The notes under the pieces are model-generated. The model had not been told where the DNA came from and ran no database searches. It saw nothing but the letters and a program-made list of their open reading frames with translations. A stretch of DNA of 64,000 nucleotides from Pseudogemmatithrix spongiicola. Lineage in GTDB: Bacteria; Gemmatimonadota; Gemmatimonadetes; Gemmatimonadales; Gemmatimonadaceae. The translations under genes and the position numbers were made by a program. The stretch covers positions 1,798,001 to 1,862,000 of the forward strand of contig NZ_CP130613.1 in assembly GCF_030623445.1 (NCBI RefSeq), given 5' to 3'. Below are positions 19,763 to 27,576 of the stretch, one piece after another (position 1 is the stretch's first letter; every line of letters begins with the position of its first letter).

Positions 19763-20913
19763 TACGCCAACTCCTGCACGATGCGCCGCGCCGCGGCATC
19801 CGCGGCGAGCAAGGAATCTCGATCATCTCCGCGCGCGCCGGCCAGCTGCGCCAACGCGCGTTCGATCGCGACGGGAATCCGCGCGAACATCAACGAACCA
19901 TCCAGCACCCGCGCGACCGCCGCTTCGTTCGCGGCGTTGAACACGGCCGGTGCCGCCCCGCCCTGCTTGCCCGCGGCAATGCCGAGCGACAGCGTGGGAA
20001 ACACGTCGTGCCGCACCGGCTCGAAGGTCAGCGCCGGATGCTTCACGGGGTCGAAGCGTGGTACCCCATCGTCCTCGAGCCGTTCGGGATACGTCAATGC
20101 ATACAGCACCGGCAGCTCCATCGAAGGAACCCCCATCTGCGCCAGGACGCTCCCGTCCTCGAACTCGACCATCGAGTGAATGATGCTCTGCGGGTGCACC
20201 ACCACTTCGATCTTCTCGTACGGCACGCCGAACAACACATGCGCCTCGATCACCTCGAGCGCCTTGTTGGCCAACGACGCCGAGTCGATGGTGATCTTCC
20301 TGCCCATCGCCCACGTCGGGTGATTCAGCGCCTCGGCGATGCTCGCGTTCTGCACACGCTCAGCGTCCCAGGTCCGGAATGGGCCGCCGCTGGCCGTGAT
20401 GATGAAGCGCTTCACGCCCTGCACGGGCAGCAAGCCCTCTCCGCTGCCCCCGACACGTCCCGCGAGGCACTGCAGCAGCGCCGAGTGCTCGGAGTCGACC
20501 GGGATCACGCTGCCGCCGTGGGCGCGGGCCGCGCGCTGCACCAGCGCACCGCCAATCACCAAGGTCTCCTTGTTGGCCAGCGCCACGCGCTTGCCGGCGG
20601 TCAACGCGGCTAGCGTGGCGTCGAGCCCCGCGGCGCCGACCACGGCGTTCAAGACGACGTGCACATCCGGATGCTGCGCGGCGTCCACCAAGCACTGCGC
20701 GCCGCTGCCCCAACCCTGCGGCAGCGCCGCGCCCTTGGCGTCCACGAGCCCCACGTACGCGGGCGCCCAGCGGGCCACGGCCTCAGCGAGGCCGTCCCGA
20801 TTGCCGTTCGCGGTCAGTGCGGCGAAGCGGAAGCGCTCGGGATGGCGCGCCACCACGCGCTGCGCCGTCTCCCCGATGCTGCCCGTGGCTCCGAGCAGCG
20901 CGATGCCGATCAT
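19762..20913 (-). CDS. dxr: 1-deoxy-D-xylulose 5-phosphate reductoisomerase
   Basis: Second enzyme of the MEP isoprenoid pathway, which converts DXP to MEP with NADPH. It has 383 residues. The NADPH-binding LLGATGSIGETAQRV is at residues 6-20. ALANKETLVIGGALV and PVDSEHSALLQCL carry conserved active-site residues. Further matches are ITASGGPFR, HPTWAMGRKITIDSASLANK and the late IEAHVLFGVPYEKIEVVVHP. It overlaps cdsA upstream by 4 nt and rseP downstream by 1 nt. The frr-uppS-cdsA-dxr-rseP order is a widespread bacterial arrangement. Confidence 0.97.
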   Translation of the reverse strand: MIGIALLGATGSIGETAQRVVARHPERFRFAALTANGNRDGLAEAVARWAPAYVGLVDAKGAALPQGWGSGAQCLVDAAQHPDVHVVLNAVVGAAGLDATLAALTAGKRVALANKETLVIGGALVQRAARAHGGSVIPVDSEHSALLQCLAGRVGGSGEGLLPVQGVKRFIITASGGPFRTWDAERVQNASIAEALNHPTWAMGRKITIDSASLANKALEVIEAHVLFGVPYEKIEVVVHPQSIIHSMVEFEDGSVLAQMGVPSMELPVLYALTYPERLEDDGVPRFDPVKHPALTFEPVRHDVFPTLSLGIAAGKQGGAAPAVFNAANEAAVARVLDGSLMFARIPVAIERALAQLAGARGDDRDSLLAADAAARRIVQELA

Positions 20914-21764
20914 CGCGCCACCACGAGCAACTGCTCAAGCATCACGTAGGCGATCGGCACCGTGAACAGCAACGAGTCCGTGCGGTCGAGGACGCCGCCG
21001 TGGCCGGGGATCAGGTTCGAGCTGTCCTTCAGCCCTGCCTCGCGCTTCAGCATGCTCTCCACGAGGTCGCCCACCTGTGCGGCCAGGCTCATGACCGCCC
21101 CGAAGATCACCACGCCCACGAGGGTGAGCCCGAGCCCGGCGTACGGCTTGAGCACGAACTGCGAAATCAGGTACGTGCTGACGATCGTCGTGCCGAGCGC
21201 GCCCCACGCACCCGCCCACGTCTTCCCGGGACTCACCGTCGGCATGAGCTTCGTCTTGCCGAGTTTCTTGCCGAAGAAGAACGCGCCACTGTCGTTCAGC
21301 CAGGTCAGCACGACCGGCAGCGCCACCAGCAGCGACCCCGCCACTGCGGTGATTGCGAAGCGGTGGTAGCGCAGCGCGTACACGAAGGCGAGCATGCCGC
21401 CGGTGTACCACACGCCGAAGAGCGTCGTGGCCACGGATTCGATCGGCTTCCCGGCGCTCCCGCGCGTCCACAGGGCGATCGAAAGCAACAGCGGAATGAG
21501 CATGGCGATCCATGCGATGCCGGGCACGGCGTACCCGAGCCGCAGGGCGTGCAACGCGAGCGGAATCAGCGCCGCGAGGACAATCGTCCACTTGCCCATC
21601 GGCCGCGCCCCCGCCGCTTCCGCGAGGCGCGCATACTCCCAGGCGCCCAAGGCACTCGCGATCGAGAGCAGGACGGCCAACGGCGCGTCCCCGATGTAGA
21701 CGGCGCCAGCGACCACCGGAATGGCGGCGACGGCAAATGCGATGCGTTTCGCGAGCTCGCTCAC
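20910..21764 (-). CDS. cdsA: Phosphatidate cytidylyltransferase
   Basis: Membrane enzyme that makes CDP-diacylglycerol from phosphatidic acid and CTP for phospholipid synthesis. It has 284 residues from GTG 21764, which lies 7 nt after the uppS stop with GAGG just upstream. A longer frame would start inside uppS and adds an unconserved Ser/Thr-rich stretch. About eight membrane segments are present. The C-terminal family signature is LKREAGLKDSSNLIPGHGG followed by VLDRTDSLL. The ending overlaps dxr by 4 nt. Confidence 0.95.
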   Translation of the reverse strand: MSELAKRIAFAVAAIPVVAGAVYIGDAPLAVLLSIASALGAWEYARLAEAAGARPMGKWTIVLAALIPLALHALRLGYAVPGIAWIAMLIPLLLSIALWTRGSAGKPIESVATTLFGVWYTGGMLAFVYALRYHRFAITAVAGSLLVALPVVLTWLNDSGAFFFGKKLGKTKLMPTVSPGKTWAGAWGALGTTIVSTYLISQFVLKPYAGLGLTLVGVVIFGAVMSLAAQVGDLVESMLKREAGLKDSSNLIPGHGGVLDRTDSLLFTVPIAYVMLEQLLVVAR

Positions 21765-21771
21765 GCGGGCC

Positions 21772-22515
21772 TCAGACGGCGACCTTTCCGAACCGGCGGT
21801 CGCGCTGTTGGAAGTCGACGATGGCCTCGTACAGGTTGGCACGCGACCAATCCGGCCACAGCACGGGCGAGATGAACAGCTCCGCGTAGGCCACCTGCCA
21901 GAGCAGGAAGTTGCTGATGCGCCGCTCGCCCGACGTCCTGATCAGCAGGTCGGGGTCCGGGCAGCCCTGCGTGTACAGGCGTGCGCTGAGCGCCGCCTCG
22001 TCCACGTCCTCGGGCGCCAAGCGCCCTGCCGCCACGTCCTCGGCGATCAACCGCGCCGCGCGCGTCAGCTCGGCGCGCGACCCGTATGAGATGAACAGGT
22101 TCAGCGTGAGCTTGGTGTTGCCCGCCGTCTGCGCCACGACGCGGTCCACCGCCGCCTTGGCGGCCGAGGCCAGCCGCGAGAGGTCACCGAGCATCTGCAC
22201 CTTCACGCCCTGGCGGTGCAGCTCGTCGGCTTCCTTCTGAATGTATTCCTCGAGCAGCGACATCAGGGCGTTCACTTCGCCCTCGGGGCGCTGCCAGTTC
22301 TCCTGGCTGAACGCAAAGAGCGAGAGCGCCTCGAGGCCGACTTCGAGCGCGCCCTCGACGACCTCGCGCACCGCCTTCATGCCGTTGCGGTGGCCGATCG
22401 GCCGCGGCAGCATGCGCTCCCGCGCCCAGCGGCCGTTGCCATCCATGATGATGGCCACATGCCGCGGCACCACGCCGTTGAGGCGGATCTTCGCGAGCAG
22501 CTCGGGAGCGGTCAT
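21772..22515 (-). CDS. uppS: Isoprenyl (undecaprenyl) diphosphate synthase
   Basis: cis-Prenyltransferase that builds the C55 lipid carrier for peptidoglycan and other envelope polymers. It has 247 residues. HVAIIMDGNGRWARER contains the catalytic Asp25. RPIGHRNGMKAVREVV, LSLFAFSQENWQRP and the C-terminal PDPDLLIRTSGERRISNFLL are all conserved. The WPDWSRANLYEAIVDFQQRDRRFG ending is typical. It is followed by cdsA and lies 25 nt after frr. The chain length of the product cannot be read from the sequence. Confidence 0.97.
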   Translation of the reverse strand: MTAPELLAKIRLNGVVPRHVAIIMDGNGRWARERMLPRPIGHRNGMKAVREVVEGALEVGLEALSLFAFSQENWQRPEGEVNALMSLLEEYIQKEADELHRQGVKVQMLGDLSRLASAAKAAVDRVVAQTAGNTKLTLNLFISYGSRAELTRAARLIAEDVAAGRLAPEDVDEAALSARLYTQGCPDPDLLIRTSGERRISNFLLWQVAYAELFISPVLWPDWSRANLYEAIVDFQQRDRRFGKVAV

Positions 22516-22540
22516 AGACCGGAAATCGGAGCCCGAGGGC

Positions 22541-23089
22541 TCAGACCTCCATAATCTCGGCTTCCTTCGCCTTGAGCGCCGCTTCGATCTTCGCGATCTC
22601 GTCGTCGTGGAGCTTCTGCAGGTCCTTCTCGGCGTGCTTCACGTCGTCTTCCGAGACGCCCGTGAGCTTCTTGAGGGCATCGCGGGCCGCCGTGCGCGCG
22701 TGTCGCACCGCGATGCGGCCGTCCTCGGCGTACTGGTGCAGCAGCTTCGCGAGCTCCTTGCGGCGCTGTTCATTCATCGCCGGCAGCGGCACGCGGATGA
22801 TATGGCCCTGCACCGACGGATCCAGCCCGAGATTGCTCTCGCGGATCGCCTTCTCGACGGCCTTCACCTGGCCCTTGTCGAAGGGCGTCACGAGTAGCAG
22901 GCGGGGCTCCGGCGCCGAGACGTTCGCCACCTGGTTCATGGCCATCCACTGGCCGTACATCTCGACCTTCACGGTGTCGAGCATCGACGGGTTCGCCTTG
23001 CCCGAGCGCACGGACGAGAACTCGCGCTTGGCGGCCTCGACGCCCTTGTCCATCGCGACTTTGCAGTCCTTCAGGATGTTCTGGATCAT
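22541..23089 (-). CDS. frr: Ribosome recycling factor
   Basis: Splits post-termination ribosomes together with EF-G. It has 182 residues (family about 185). Matches include [58 protein letters not shown] and [19 protein letters not shown]. The ending, [20 protein letters not shown], is the long helical bundle end. The start overlaps the pyrH stop by 4 nt (ATGA), as in many genomes with the rpsB-tsf-pyrH-frr order. Confidence 0.97.
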   Translation of the reverse strand: MIQNILKDCKVAMDKGVEAAKREFSSVRSGKANPSMLDTVKVEMYGQWMAMNQVANVSAPEPRLLLVTPFDKGQVKAVEKAIRESNLGLDPSVQGHIIRVPLPAMNEQRRKELAKLLHQYAEDGRIAVRHARTAARDALKKLTGVSEDDVKHAEKDLQKLHDDEIAKIEAALKAKEAEIMEV

Positions 23090-23796
23090 GAGACGAGGGT
23101 CCCCACGGGCTCGCCCCGCAATGCAGCGGCGACGATACCCTTGGTGTGGATGTTGAGGACGATGAGCGGGAGCGCGTTCTCCTTGCAGAGCGTGATGGCC
23201 GTGTGGTCCATCACCTTCAGCTCCTTGCTCACGACGTCCGAGAATGAAATCGCATCGAACTTCTGCGCCGACGAGTCCTTCTTGGGGTCGGCGTTGTACA
23301 CGCCGTCCACGCTGGTCGCCTTGATGATCACGTCCGCCTTCATCTGGATGCCGCGCAGCACGGCCGCGGTGTCCGTCGAGAAGTACGGGTTGCCCGTACC
23401 CGCCGCGAAGATCACCGCGCGGCCCTTCTCGAGGTGGCGGATGGCGCGGCGCCGGATGTAGGGCTCGGCGATCTCTTCCATGCGGATCGCCGTCATCACG
23501 CGCGTATCAAGGCCCTCGCGCTCCAGGACATCCTGGAAGGCGAGGGCGTTGATCACGGTGCCGAGCATGCCCATGTAGTCCGCGGACACACGGTCCATGC
23601 CCATCTTGGAGATCTGCGACCCGCGGACGATGTTGCCGCCGCCGATCACCATGCCGATCTGCGCGCCCATCTCGCTGATGGCCTTCACCTGCCGGGCGAA
23701 CTCCCGAATGGTATCGAAGTCGAAACCGAAGCCCTTGTCTCCGGCGAGGGCTTCGCCGGAGAGCTTGAGCAGGACTCTGGGGTACTTGAGCGCCAT
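23086..23796 (-). CDS. pyrH: Uridylate (UMP) kinase
   Basis: Hexameric amino-acid-kinase-family enzyme that makes UDP from UMP, usually allosterically regulated by GTP and UTP. It has 236 residues. [32 protein letters not shown] and [20 protein letters not shown] are conserved, as is [19 protein letters not shown]. It is positioned between tsf (23 nt away) and frr (4-nt overlap). The ATG at 23796 gives the expected N-terminus [16 protein letters not shown]. Confidence 0.97.
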   Translation of the reverse strand: MALKYPRVLLKLSGEALAGDKGFGFDFDTIREFARQVKAISEMGAQIGMVIGGGNIVRGSQISKMGMDRVSADYMGMLGTVINALAFQDVLEREGLDTRVMTAIRMEEIAEPYIRRRAIRHLEKGRAVIFAAGTGNPYFSTDTAAVLRGIQMKADVIIKATSVDGVYNADPKKDSSAQKFDAISFSDVVSKELKVMDHTAITLCKENALPLIVLNIHTKGIVAAALRGEPVGTLVS

Positions 23797-23819
23797 GCGG
23801 GAGTGTGGGTCGGGGTGGC

Positions 23820-24719
23820 TTAGCTCTCGCCCATCTTGAAGCGCACGAAGCGCTTCACGGCGAGCGGTTGGCCGGCCGCCTTCGCCGTCGCCGCCACGAG
23901 GTCGCCGACCGTCTGCTTGTCGTCGCGGACCCAGGGCTGGCCGAGCAGCGTGACTTCGCCCAGCAGCTTCTGGATGCGGCCCTCGACCATCTTCTGCGCG
24001 ATGGCTTCCGGCTTGCCGCTCTCGACGGCCTGCGCCACGAAGATCTCGCGCTCCTTGGCGAGGAACTCCTGGCTGACGCCATCCTTGTCGACCGCGATCG
24101 CCACGACGGGCACGCCCGCCGCCACGTGCTCGGCGACATGCTTGCCGAGCTCGTTGGCCTGCTCACCCTTGCCGCCCGCGATCTCGACGAGCACACCGGC
24201 CTTGCCGTTGAAATGCAGGTACGAGCCGGCGACGCCGCTGGTCGCGAAGCGCGCGATGCGACGCAGCTCGACCTTCTCACCCGTCTTGGCCGAGGCCGCC
24301 TTCACGATGTCGCCCACCGTCTGCGCCTTGTCGAAAGCCCACGGCGTGGAGAGGTACGCACCCTCGGCGCCGACGGCGACGAGGCCGTCCACCGCGGCGT
24401 CCTGGCCGAGGTGCTCGGCGAGCTTCTTGGAGAGCGCGACGAACTCGTCGTTGCGACCCACGAAGTCCGTCTCGCAGTTGAGCTCGATCATCGCGGCGAC
24501 GGTGGCGTCGGCGTTGGTCCAGATCACAATCTGGCCCTCGGACGCGGCACGGTCGGCGCGCTTGTCGGCCTTGGCGATGCCCTTCTTGCGGAGGATGTCG
24601 ACGGCGAGGTTCATGTCGCCGTTGGCCTCCTCGAGGGCCTTCTTGCAATCCATCATGCCGGCGCCCGTGCGGGCACGGAGCTCGGCAACATCCTTGGCAC
24701 TGATCTGCGTGGCAGACAT
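23820..24719 (-). CDS. tsf: Elongation factor Ts
   Basis: Guanine-nucleotide exchange factor for EF-Tu. It has 299 residues. The UBA-like N-terminal domain reads [20 protein letters not shown], followed by [20 protein letters not shown]. The core has the hallmark [15 protein letters not shown]. It is separated from rpsB by 127 bp that contain a G+C-rich hairpin-like stretch around 24758-24789 but no clear promoter. The C-terminus includes an extra coiled segment, as in other full-length EF-Ts proteins. Confidence 0.97.
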   Translation of the reverse strand: MSATQISAKDVAELRARTGAGMMDCKKALEEANGDMNLAVDILRKKGIAKADKRADRAASEGQIVIWTNADATVAAMIELNCETDFVGRNDEFVALSKKLAEHLGQDAAVDGLVAVGAEGAYLSTPWAFDKAQTVGDIVKAASAKTGEKVELRRIARFATSGVAGSYLHFNGKAGVLVEIAGGKGEQANELGKHVAEHVAAGVPVVAIAVDKDGVSQEFLAKEREIFVAQAVESGKPEAIAQKMVEGRIQKLLGEVTLLGQPWVRDDKQTVGDLVAATAKAAGQPLAVKRFVRFKMGES

Positions 24720-24846
24720 CGGAATTCTCAGGTAGGGATACTCAGGTGTGACGTCGCCGCCGGGAGCGAGCTGCTACTCGACCGGCGGCGACCGAAAGAT
24801 ACGTCTGGACGCGGGGTCGGACCAATCCGAGCCGCGGAACGGCCGC

Positions 24847-25764
24847 TTACTCCGCGGCGGGTTCCCCGGCCTCGCCACCCTCGGCGCCGCCCTTCAGGCG
24901 CGCGGCGATGGCTTCCGGCTTGGCGCGACGACGGCGCGGACGGCCGCCCTTGTCCTCGCCACCGCGGCCACCGCGATCGCCGCCGCGGCCACCGCGGTCA
25001 CGGCCTTCGCGCTCGGTGCCGCGCTCCGACGAGTACGTCGTGGCTTCGCCCGACTCCTCGACCTCGTTGCGCACCGGGGCTTCGCGACGGGCCTCGGCGA
25101 TCGCATCGCCCAGGGCCTTCGTGATCAGCTCGACCGAGCGGATCGCGTCGTCGTTGCCCGGGATCGGCGCCGTGATGAGGTCCGGATCGGCGTTCGTGTC
25201 GCAGATGGCGACGATCGGGATGCCCAGCTTGTTCGCTTCCTCGACGGCGATGCGCTCCTTCTTGGCATCGATGACGAAGAGCAGGCCCGGCAGGCGACCG
25301 AGGGTCTTGATGCCGGAGAGATTCTTCGCCAGCTTGTCGCGCTGGCGGGTCATCATCAGCTGTTCCTTCTTCGTGTAGTTCTCGAAGGCGCCGCCCTCGA
25401 CCGAACCCGCCTCGAGCTCCTTGAGCTTGCGGAGCTGCTTCTTGACGGTGGCGAAGTTCGTGAGCAGGCCGCCGAGCCAGCGCTCGGTGACGTGCATCGA
25501 GCCCGAGCGCTCGGCTTCCGCCGAGACGATCGCCGCGAGCTGCTGCTTGGTGCAGACGAAGAGGACCTGCTCACCGCGCATCACGACCGAACGGGCCAGT
25601 TCCTTGGCCTTCTCGATCTGGGAGACCGTCTTCTGGAGGTCGATGATGTGGATCCCATTGCGCTCCGCGAAGATGAAGCGGCGCATCTTGGGGTTCCAAC
25701 GGCGGGTCTGGTGGCCGAAGTGGACGCCGGCCTGGAGGAGATCGTTGATGCTCGGGCTAGACAT
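24847..25764 (-). CDS. rpsB: 30S ribosomal protein S2 with an Arg/Gly-rich C-terminal tail
   Basis: Structural protein of the small subunit. Residues 1-235 are a canonical S2: LLQAGVHFGHQTRRWNPKM, FIFAERNGIHIIDLQKT, RWLGGLLTNFATVKKQLRKL, then LLFVIDAKKERIAVEEANKL and PIVAICDTNADPDLITAPIP. Residues 236-305 are an extension not found in typical S2 proteins of 230-260 residues. It contains several RGG/RG units (RDRGGRGGDRGGRGG at 255-269) and an RPRRRR cluster. A similar RGG tail occurs on PNPase in this window. rpsB heads the rpsB-tsf-pyrH-frr group. A 210-bp leader precedes it, including a heptad repeat element. Confidence 0.97.
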   Translation of the reverse strand: MSSPSINDLLQAGVHFGHQTRRWNPKMRRFIFAERNGIHIIDLQKTVSQIEKAKELARSVVMRGEQVLFVCTKQQLAAIVSAEAERSGSMHVTERWLGGLLTNFATVKKQLRKLKELEAGSVEGGAFENYTKKEQLMMTRQRDKLAKNLSGIKTLGRLPGLLFVIDAKKERIAVEEANKLGIPIVAICDTNADPDLITAPIPGNDDAIRSVELITKALGDAIAEARREAPVRNEVEESGEATTYSSERGTEREGRDRGGRGGDRGGRGGEDKGGRPRRRRAKPEAIAARLKGGAEGGEAGEPAAE

Positions 25765-25892
25765 TGTGCTGTACTCGGTGGTTTTGGAGACGTTGCCTTG
25801 CGTCGTTGCCTTCCGCTGACCTCGCCACGTTGGCGCGGCACCCAGGGTTGGCTCGGCTTGGCTGAGAGATGGGACCGCTTCCTACGACCTAC

Positions 25893-25967
25893 AACTGCAG
25901 TTACGAGTTGGGAGTTGTGAGTTGAGAGGGGGTTTCTGCCAACTCCCAACTCACAACTTCCAACTTT
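25893..25967. repeat. Inverted heptad-repeat element between rpsI and rpsB
   Basis: The left arm (25893-25930) reads AACTGCA, GTTACGA, GTTGGGA, GTTGTGA, GTTGAGA. The right arm (25939-25967), read on the minus strand, is GTTGGAA, GTTGTGA, GTTGGGA, GTTGGCA. The arms are inverted and can pair over about 28 bp with a short loop. On the minus strand the element starts 8 nt after the rpsI stop codon and lies upstream of the rpsB leader, the place for a terminator between the two ribosomal operons. Confidence 0.75.
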
Positions 25968-25974
25968 GGTGAGC

Positions 25975-26370
25975 TTAGCGCTTGGAGAACTGGAACTTCT
26001 TACGCGCCTTCGGACGGCCCGGCTTCTTACGTTCGACCGCGCGGGCATCGCGGGTCAGGAGGCCGAGGCTGCGGAGCTTGCCGCGGTGCGCTTCGTCGAT
26101 CTTGACGAGCGCGCGCGAGATGCCGAGGCGGAGCGCGCCGGCCTGGCCGGTCTGGCCGCCGCCGGTGAGGTTCGCCTTCACATCGTAAGCCCCGAGCGTG
26201 TCGGTGGCCGTGAACGGCTGCTGGATCGCCGTCACGAGCGCCGGGCGCGGGAAGTAATCGCCGAGCGTGCGGCCGTTGAGGTCCCACTTGCCGGTGCCGG
26301 GCGTGAGGTACACGCGGCAGACGGCTTCCTTACGGCGGCCAATGGTGTGCGTGGTGTTGGTCGTCGACAT
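25975..26370 (-). CDS. rpsI: 30S ribosomal protein S9
   Basis: Small-subunit protein whose C-terminal tail reaches the P-site tRNA. It has 131 residues. The N-terminus is TIGRRKEAVCRVYLTPGTGK. The middle has GGGQTGQAGALRLGISRALV, and the canonical basic end is GLLTRDARAVERKKPGRPKA, then RKKFQFSKR. It lies 3 nt after rplM, the universal L13-S9 pair. A heptad repeat hairpin follows immediately after its stop. Confidence 0.98.
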   Translation of the reverse strand: MSTTNTTHTIGRRKEAVCRVYLTPGTGKWDLNGRTLGDYFPRPALVTAIQQPFTATDTLGAYDVKANLTGGGQTGQAGALRLGISRALVKIDEAHRGKLRSLGLLTRDARAVERKKPGRPKARKKFQFSKR

Positions 26371-26373
26371 GGG

Positions 26374-26826
26374 TTACTTGGCCTCGGCCTTCGGGAAGGT
26401 GAGCGACTCGGGCTTCTGGGCGGCGTGCGGGTGCTGGGCATCCGCGTACACGCGCAGCTTGAGGCGCAGCTTCTGACGGCCGAGCGCCGTCTTGGGGAGC
26501 ATGCCGAACACGGCCTTCTCGATCACGCGCTCCGGGTGCTTCGCGAGCATCGTCGAGAACTTCGTGTAGAGCTCATGGCCCATGTAGCCGGTGTGGCGGA
26601 AGTAGTTCTTCTGCTCCGCCTTGCGGCCCGTCACCTTCACCTTCGAGGCGTTGATGACGATGACGTTGTCGCCCGTGTCCATGTGGGGCGTGAAGATCGG
26701 CTTGTGCTTACCGCGGATGATCCGCGCGATTTCGGTCGCGAGGCGACCGAGGACCATTCCCTCGGCGTCGACGATGAACCACTTGGGTTCGATGTCGGCG
26801 GGGGTGGCCGTGAACGTGCTACGCAT
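26374..26826 (-). CDS. rplM: 50S ribosomal protein L13
   Basis: Early-assembly large-subunit protein. It has 150 residues from the ATG at 26826; a TTG four codons upstream is less likely. Conserved segments are [40 protein letters not shown] and [11 protein letters not shown], followed by [20 protein letters not shown]. It is the first gene of the rplM-rpsI operon, about 95 nt downstream of a near-consensus promoter. L13 is known to autoregulate in other bacteria, and the leader length allows it, but no structure is recognised here. Confidence 0.97.
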   Translation of the reverse strand: MRSTFTATPADIEPKWFIVDAEGMVLGRLATEIARIIRGKHKPIFTPHMDTGDNVIVINASKVKVTGRKAEQKNYFRHTGYMGHELYTKFSTMLAKHPERVIEKAVFGMLPKTALGRQKLRLKLRVYADAQHPHAAQKPESLTFPKAEAK

Positions 26827-26919
26827 TGTGAAAACCAACTAGAGAGGTACTGCGCCTCACCGGTGCGGGATGCAACCCGGGTCTCGGCACCCATTGAAGG
26901 GTTTTTGGGACAGACTCCA

Positions 26920-26948
26920 AATATGGGCGGGAGAGGGACTTAGGTCAA
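26920..26948 (-). promoter_or_regulatory. Near-consensus vegetative promoter of rplM-rpsI
   Basis: On the minus strand TTGACC (26943-26948) is separated by exactly 17 bp from CATATT (26920-26925), matching 5/6 and 4/6 of the sigma-70 consensus. It lies between the heptad-repeat hairpin that follows the biotin-carrier gene and the rplM start, so it fits a terminator-promoter boundary. Confidence 0.6.
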
Positions 26949-26980
26949 CGGGGGCCGCCTAGCGGGACAGACCGGCTCCG

Positions 26981-27067
26981 AACTGCAGTTGGGAGTTGGA
27001 AGTCGGGAGTTGTCAGTAGCTGCAGTTCCCTTCCAACTCATAACTCCCAACTCGCAACTGCAGTTTT
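26981..27067. repeat. Inverted heptad-repeat element downstream of the biotin carrier gene
   Basis: The left arm (26981-27023) reads AACTGCA, GTTGGGA, GTTGGAA, GTCGGGA, GTTGTCA. The right arm (27030-27067), read on the minus strand, is ACTGCA, GTTGCGA, GTTGGGA, GTTATGA, GTTGGAA. Both outer ends carry the palindrome AACTGCAGTT. The arms can pair over about 35 bp. On the minus strand the element begins 5-6 nt after the stop codon of the carrier gene and precedes the rplM promoter. Confidence 0.78.
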
Positions 27068-27072
27068 GAGGC

Positions 27073-27576
27073 TTAGCCCTCCAACTCCACTAGGACGGTC
27101 CCCTTCTCCACCGCCTTGCCCGCCTGGGCGTGCACCGCCTTGACCGTCCCCGCCACCTGCGCCCGAAGCTCGTTCTCCATCTTCATGGCTTCCATGACGA
27201 CCACCGGCTGGCCGGCCTCGACCCGGTCCCCCGGCTGGACGTGCACCCGGACGATCAGCCCCGGCATCGGCGCCACCACCGGGGCCGGCCCCTGCGCCCC
27301 GGCAGCCGCCGCGCTCAGGTCGCGAATGGCCCGGGCCCGTTCGTCCAGCGCGTCCAGCTCAAAGCGCCAGCCGTCGATCCACAGGACGTAGCGGCCCTTG
27401 GGTCCCTCACGCTTCACGACGGCCTGGTACTGCTTGCCACCGATGTTGACGACGTGCACGGGCGAACCGGGCACTTCGAGCAGGGCCGCGGCGGCGCTCT
27501 GACCGGCGTAGCTCGCCTGCCCGTCGATCAAGTCCAGCTCGTGACGGTCACCGGCGATTTCGACGATGTACTTCAT
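27073..27576 (-). CDS. Biotin carboxyl carrier protein of an acyl-CoA carboxylase
   Basis: Carries the covalently bound biotin between the biotin carboxylase and the carboxyltransferase. It has 167 residues from the ATG at 27576, which overlaps the methyltransferase stop by 4 nt. The biotinyl domain covers about 98-167. The attachment site is Lys132 in VVVMEAMKMENELRAQVAGT. Residues 1-90 form a small beta-rich part resembling the C-terminal linker/BT region of propionyl-CoA carboxylase alpha chains (YVLWIDGWRFELDALDERAR), so the gene looks like a detached alpha-chain C-terminus. It ends the five-gene carboxylase operon. An oxaloacetate decarboxylase-type carrier is less likely in this context. 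Confidence 0.9.
   Translation of the reverse strand: MKYIVEIAGDRHELDLIDGQASYAGQSAAAALLEVPGSPVHVVNIGGKQYQAVVKREGPKGRYVLWIDGWRFELDALDERARAIRDLSAAAAGAQGPAPVVAPMPGLIVRVHVQPGDRVEAGQPVVVMEAMKMENELRAQVAGTVKAVHAQAGKAVEKGTVLVELEG

Noticed and set aside
25893-27067. Heptad arrays considered as CRISPR repeats
   Set aside because: Units are 7 bp without spacers, there are no cas genes, and arms are inverted; this is not a CRISPR array.
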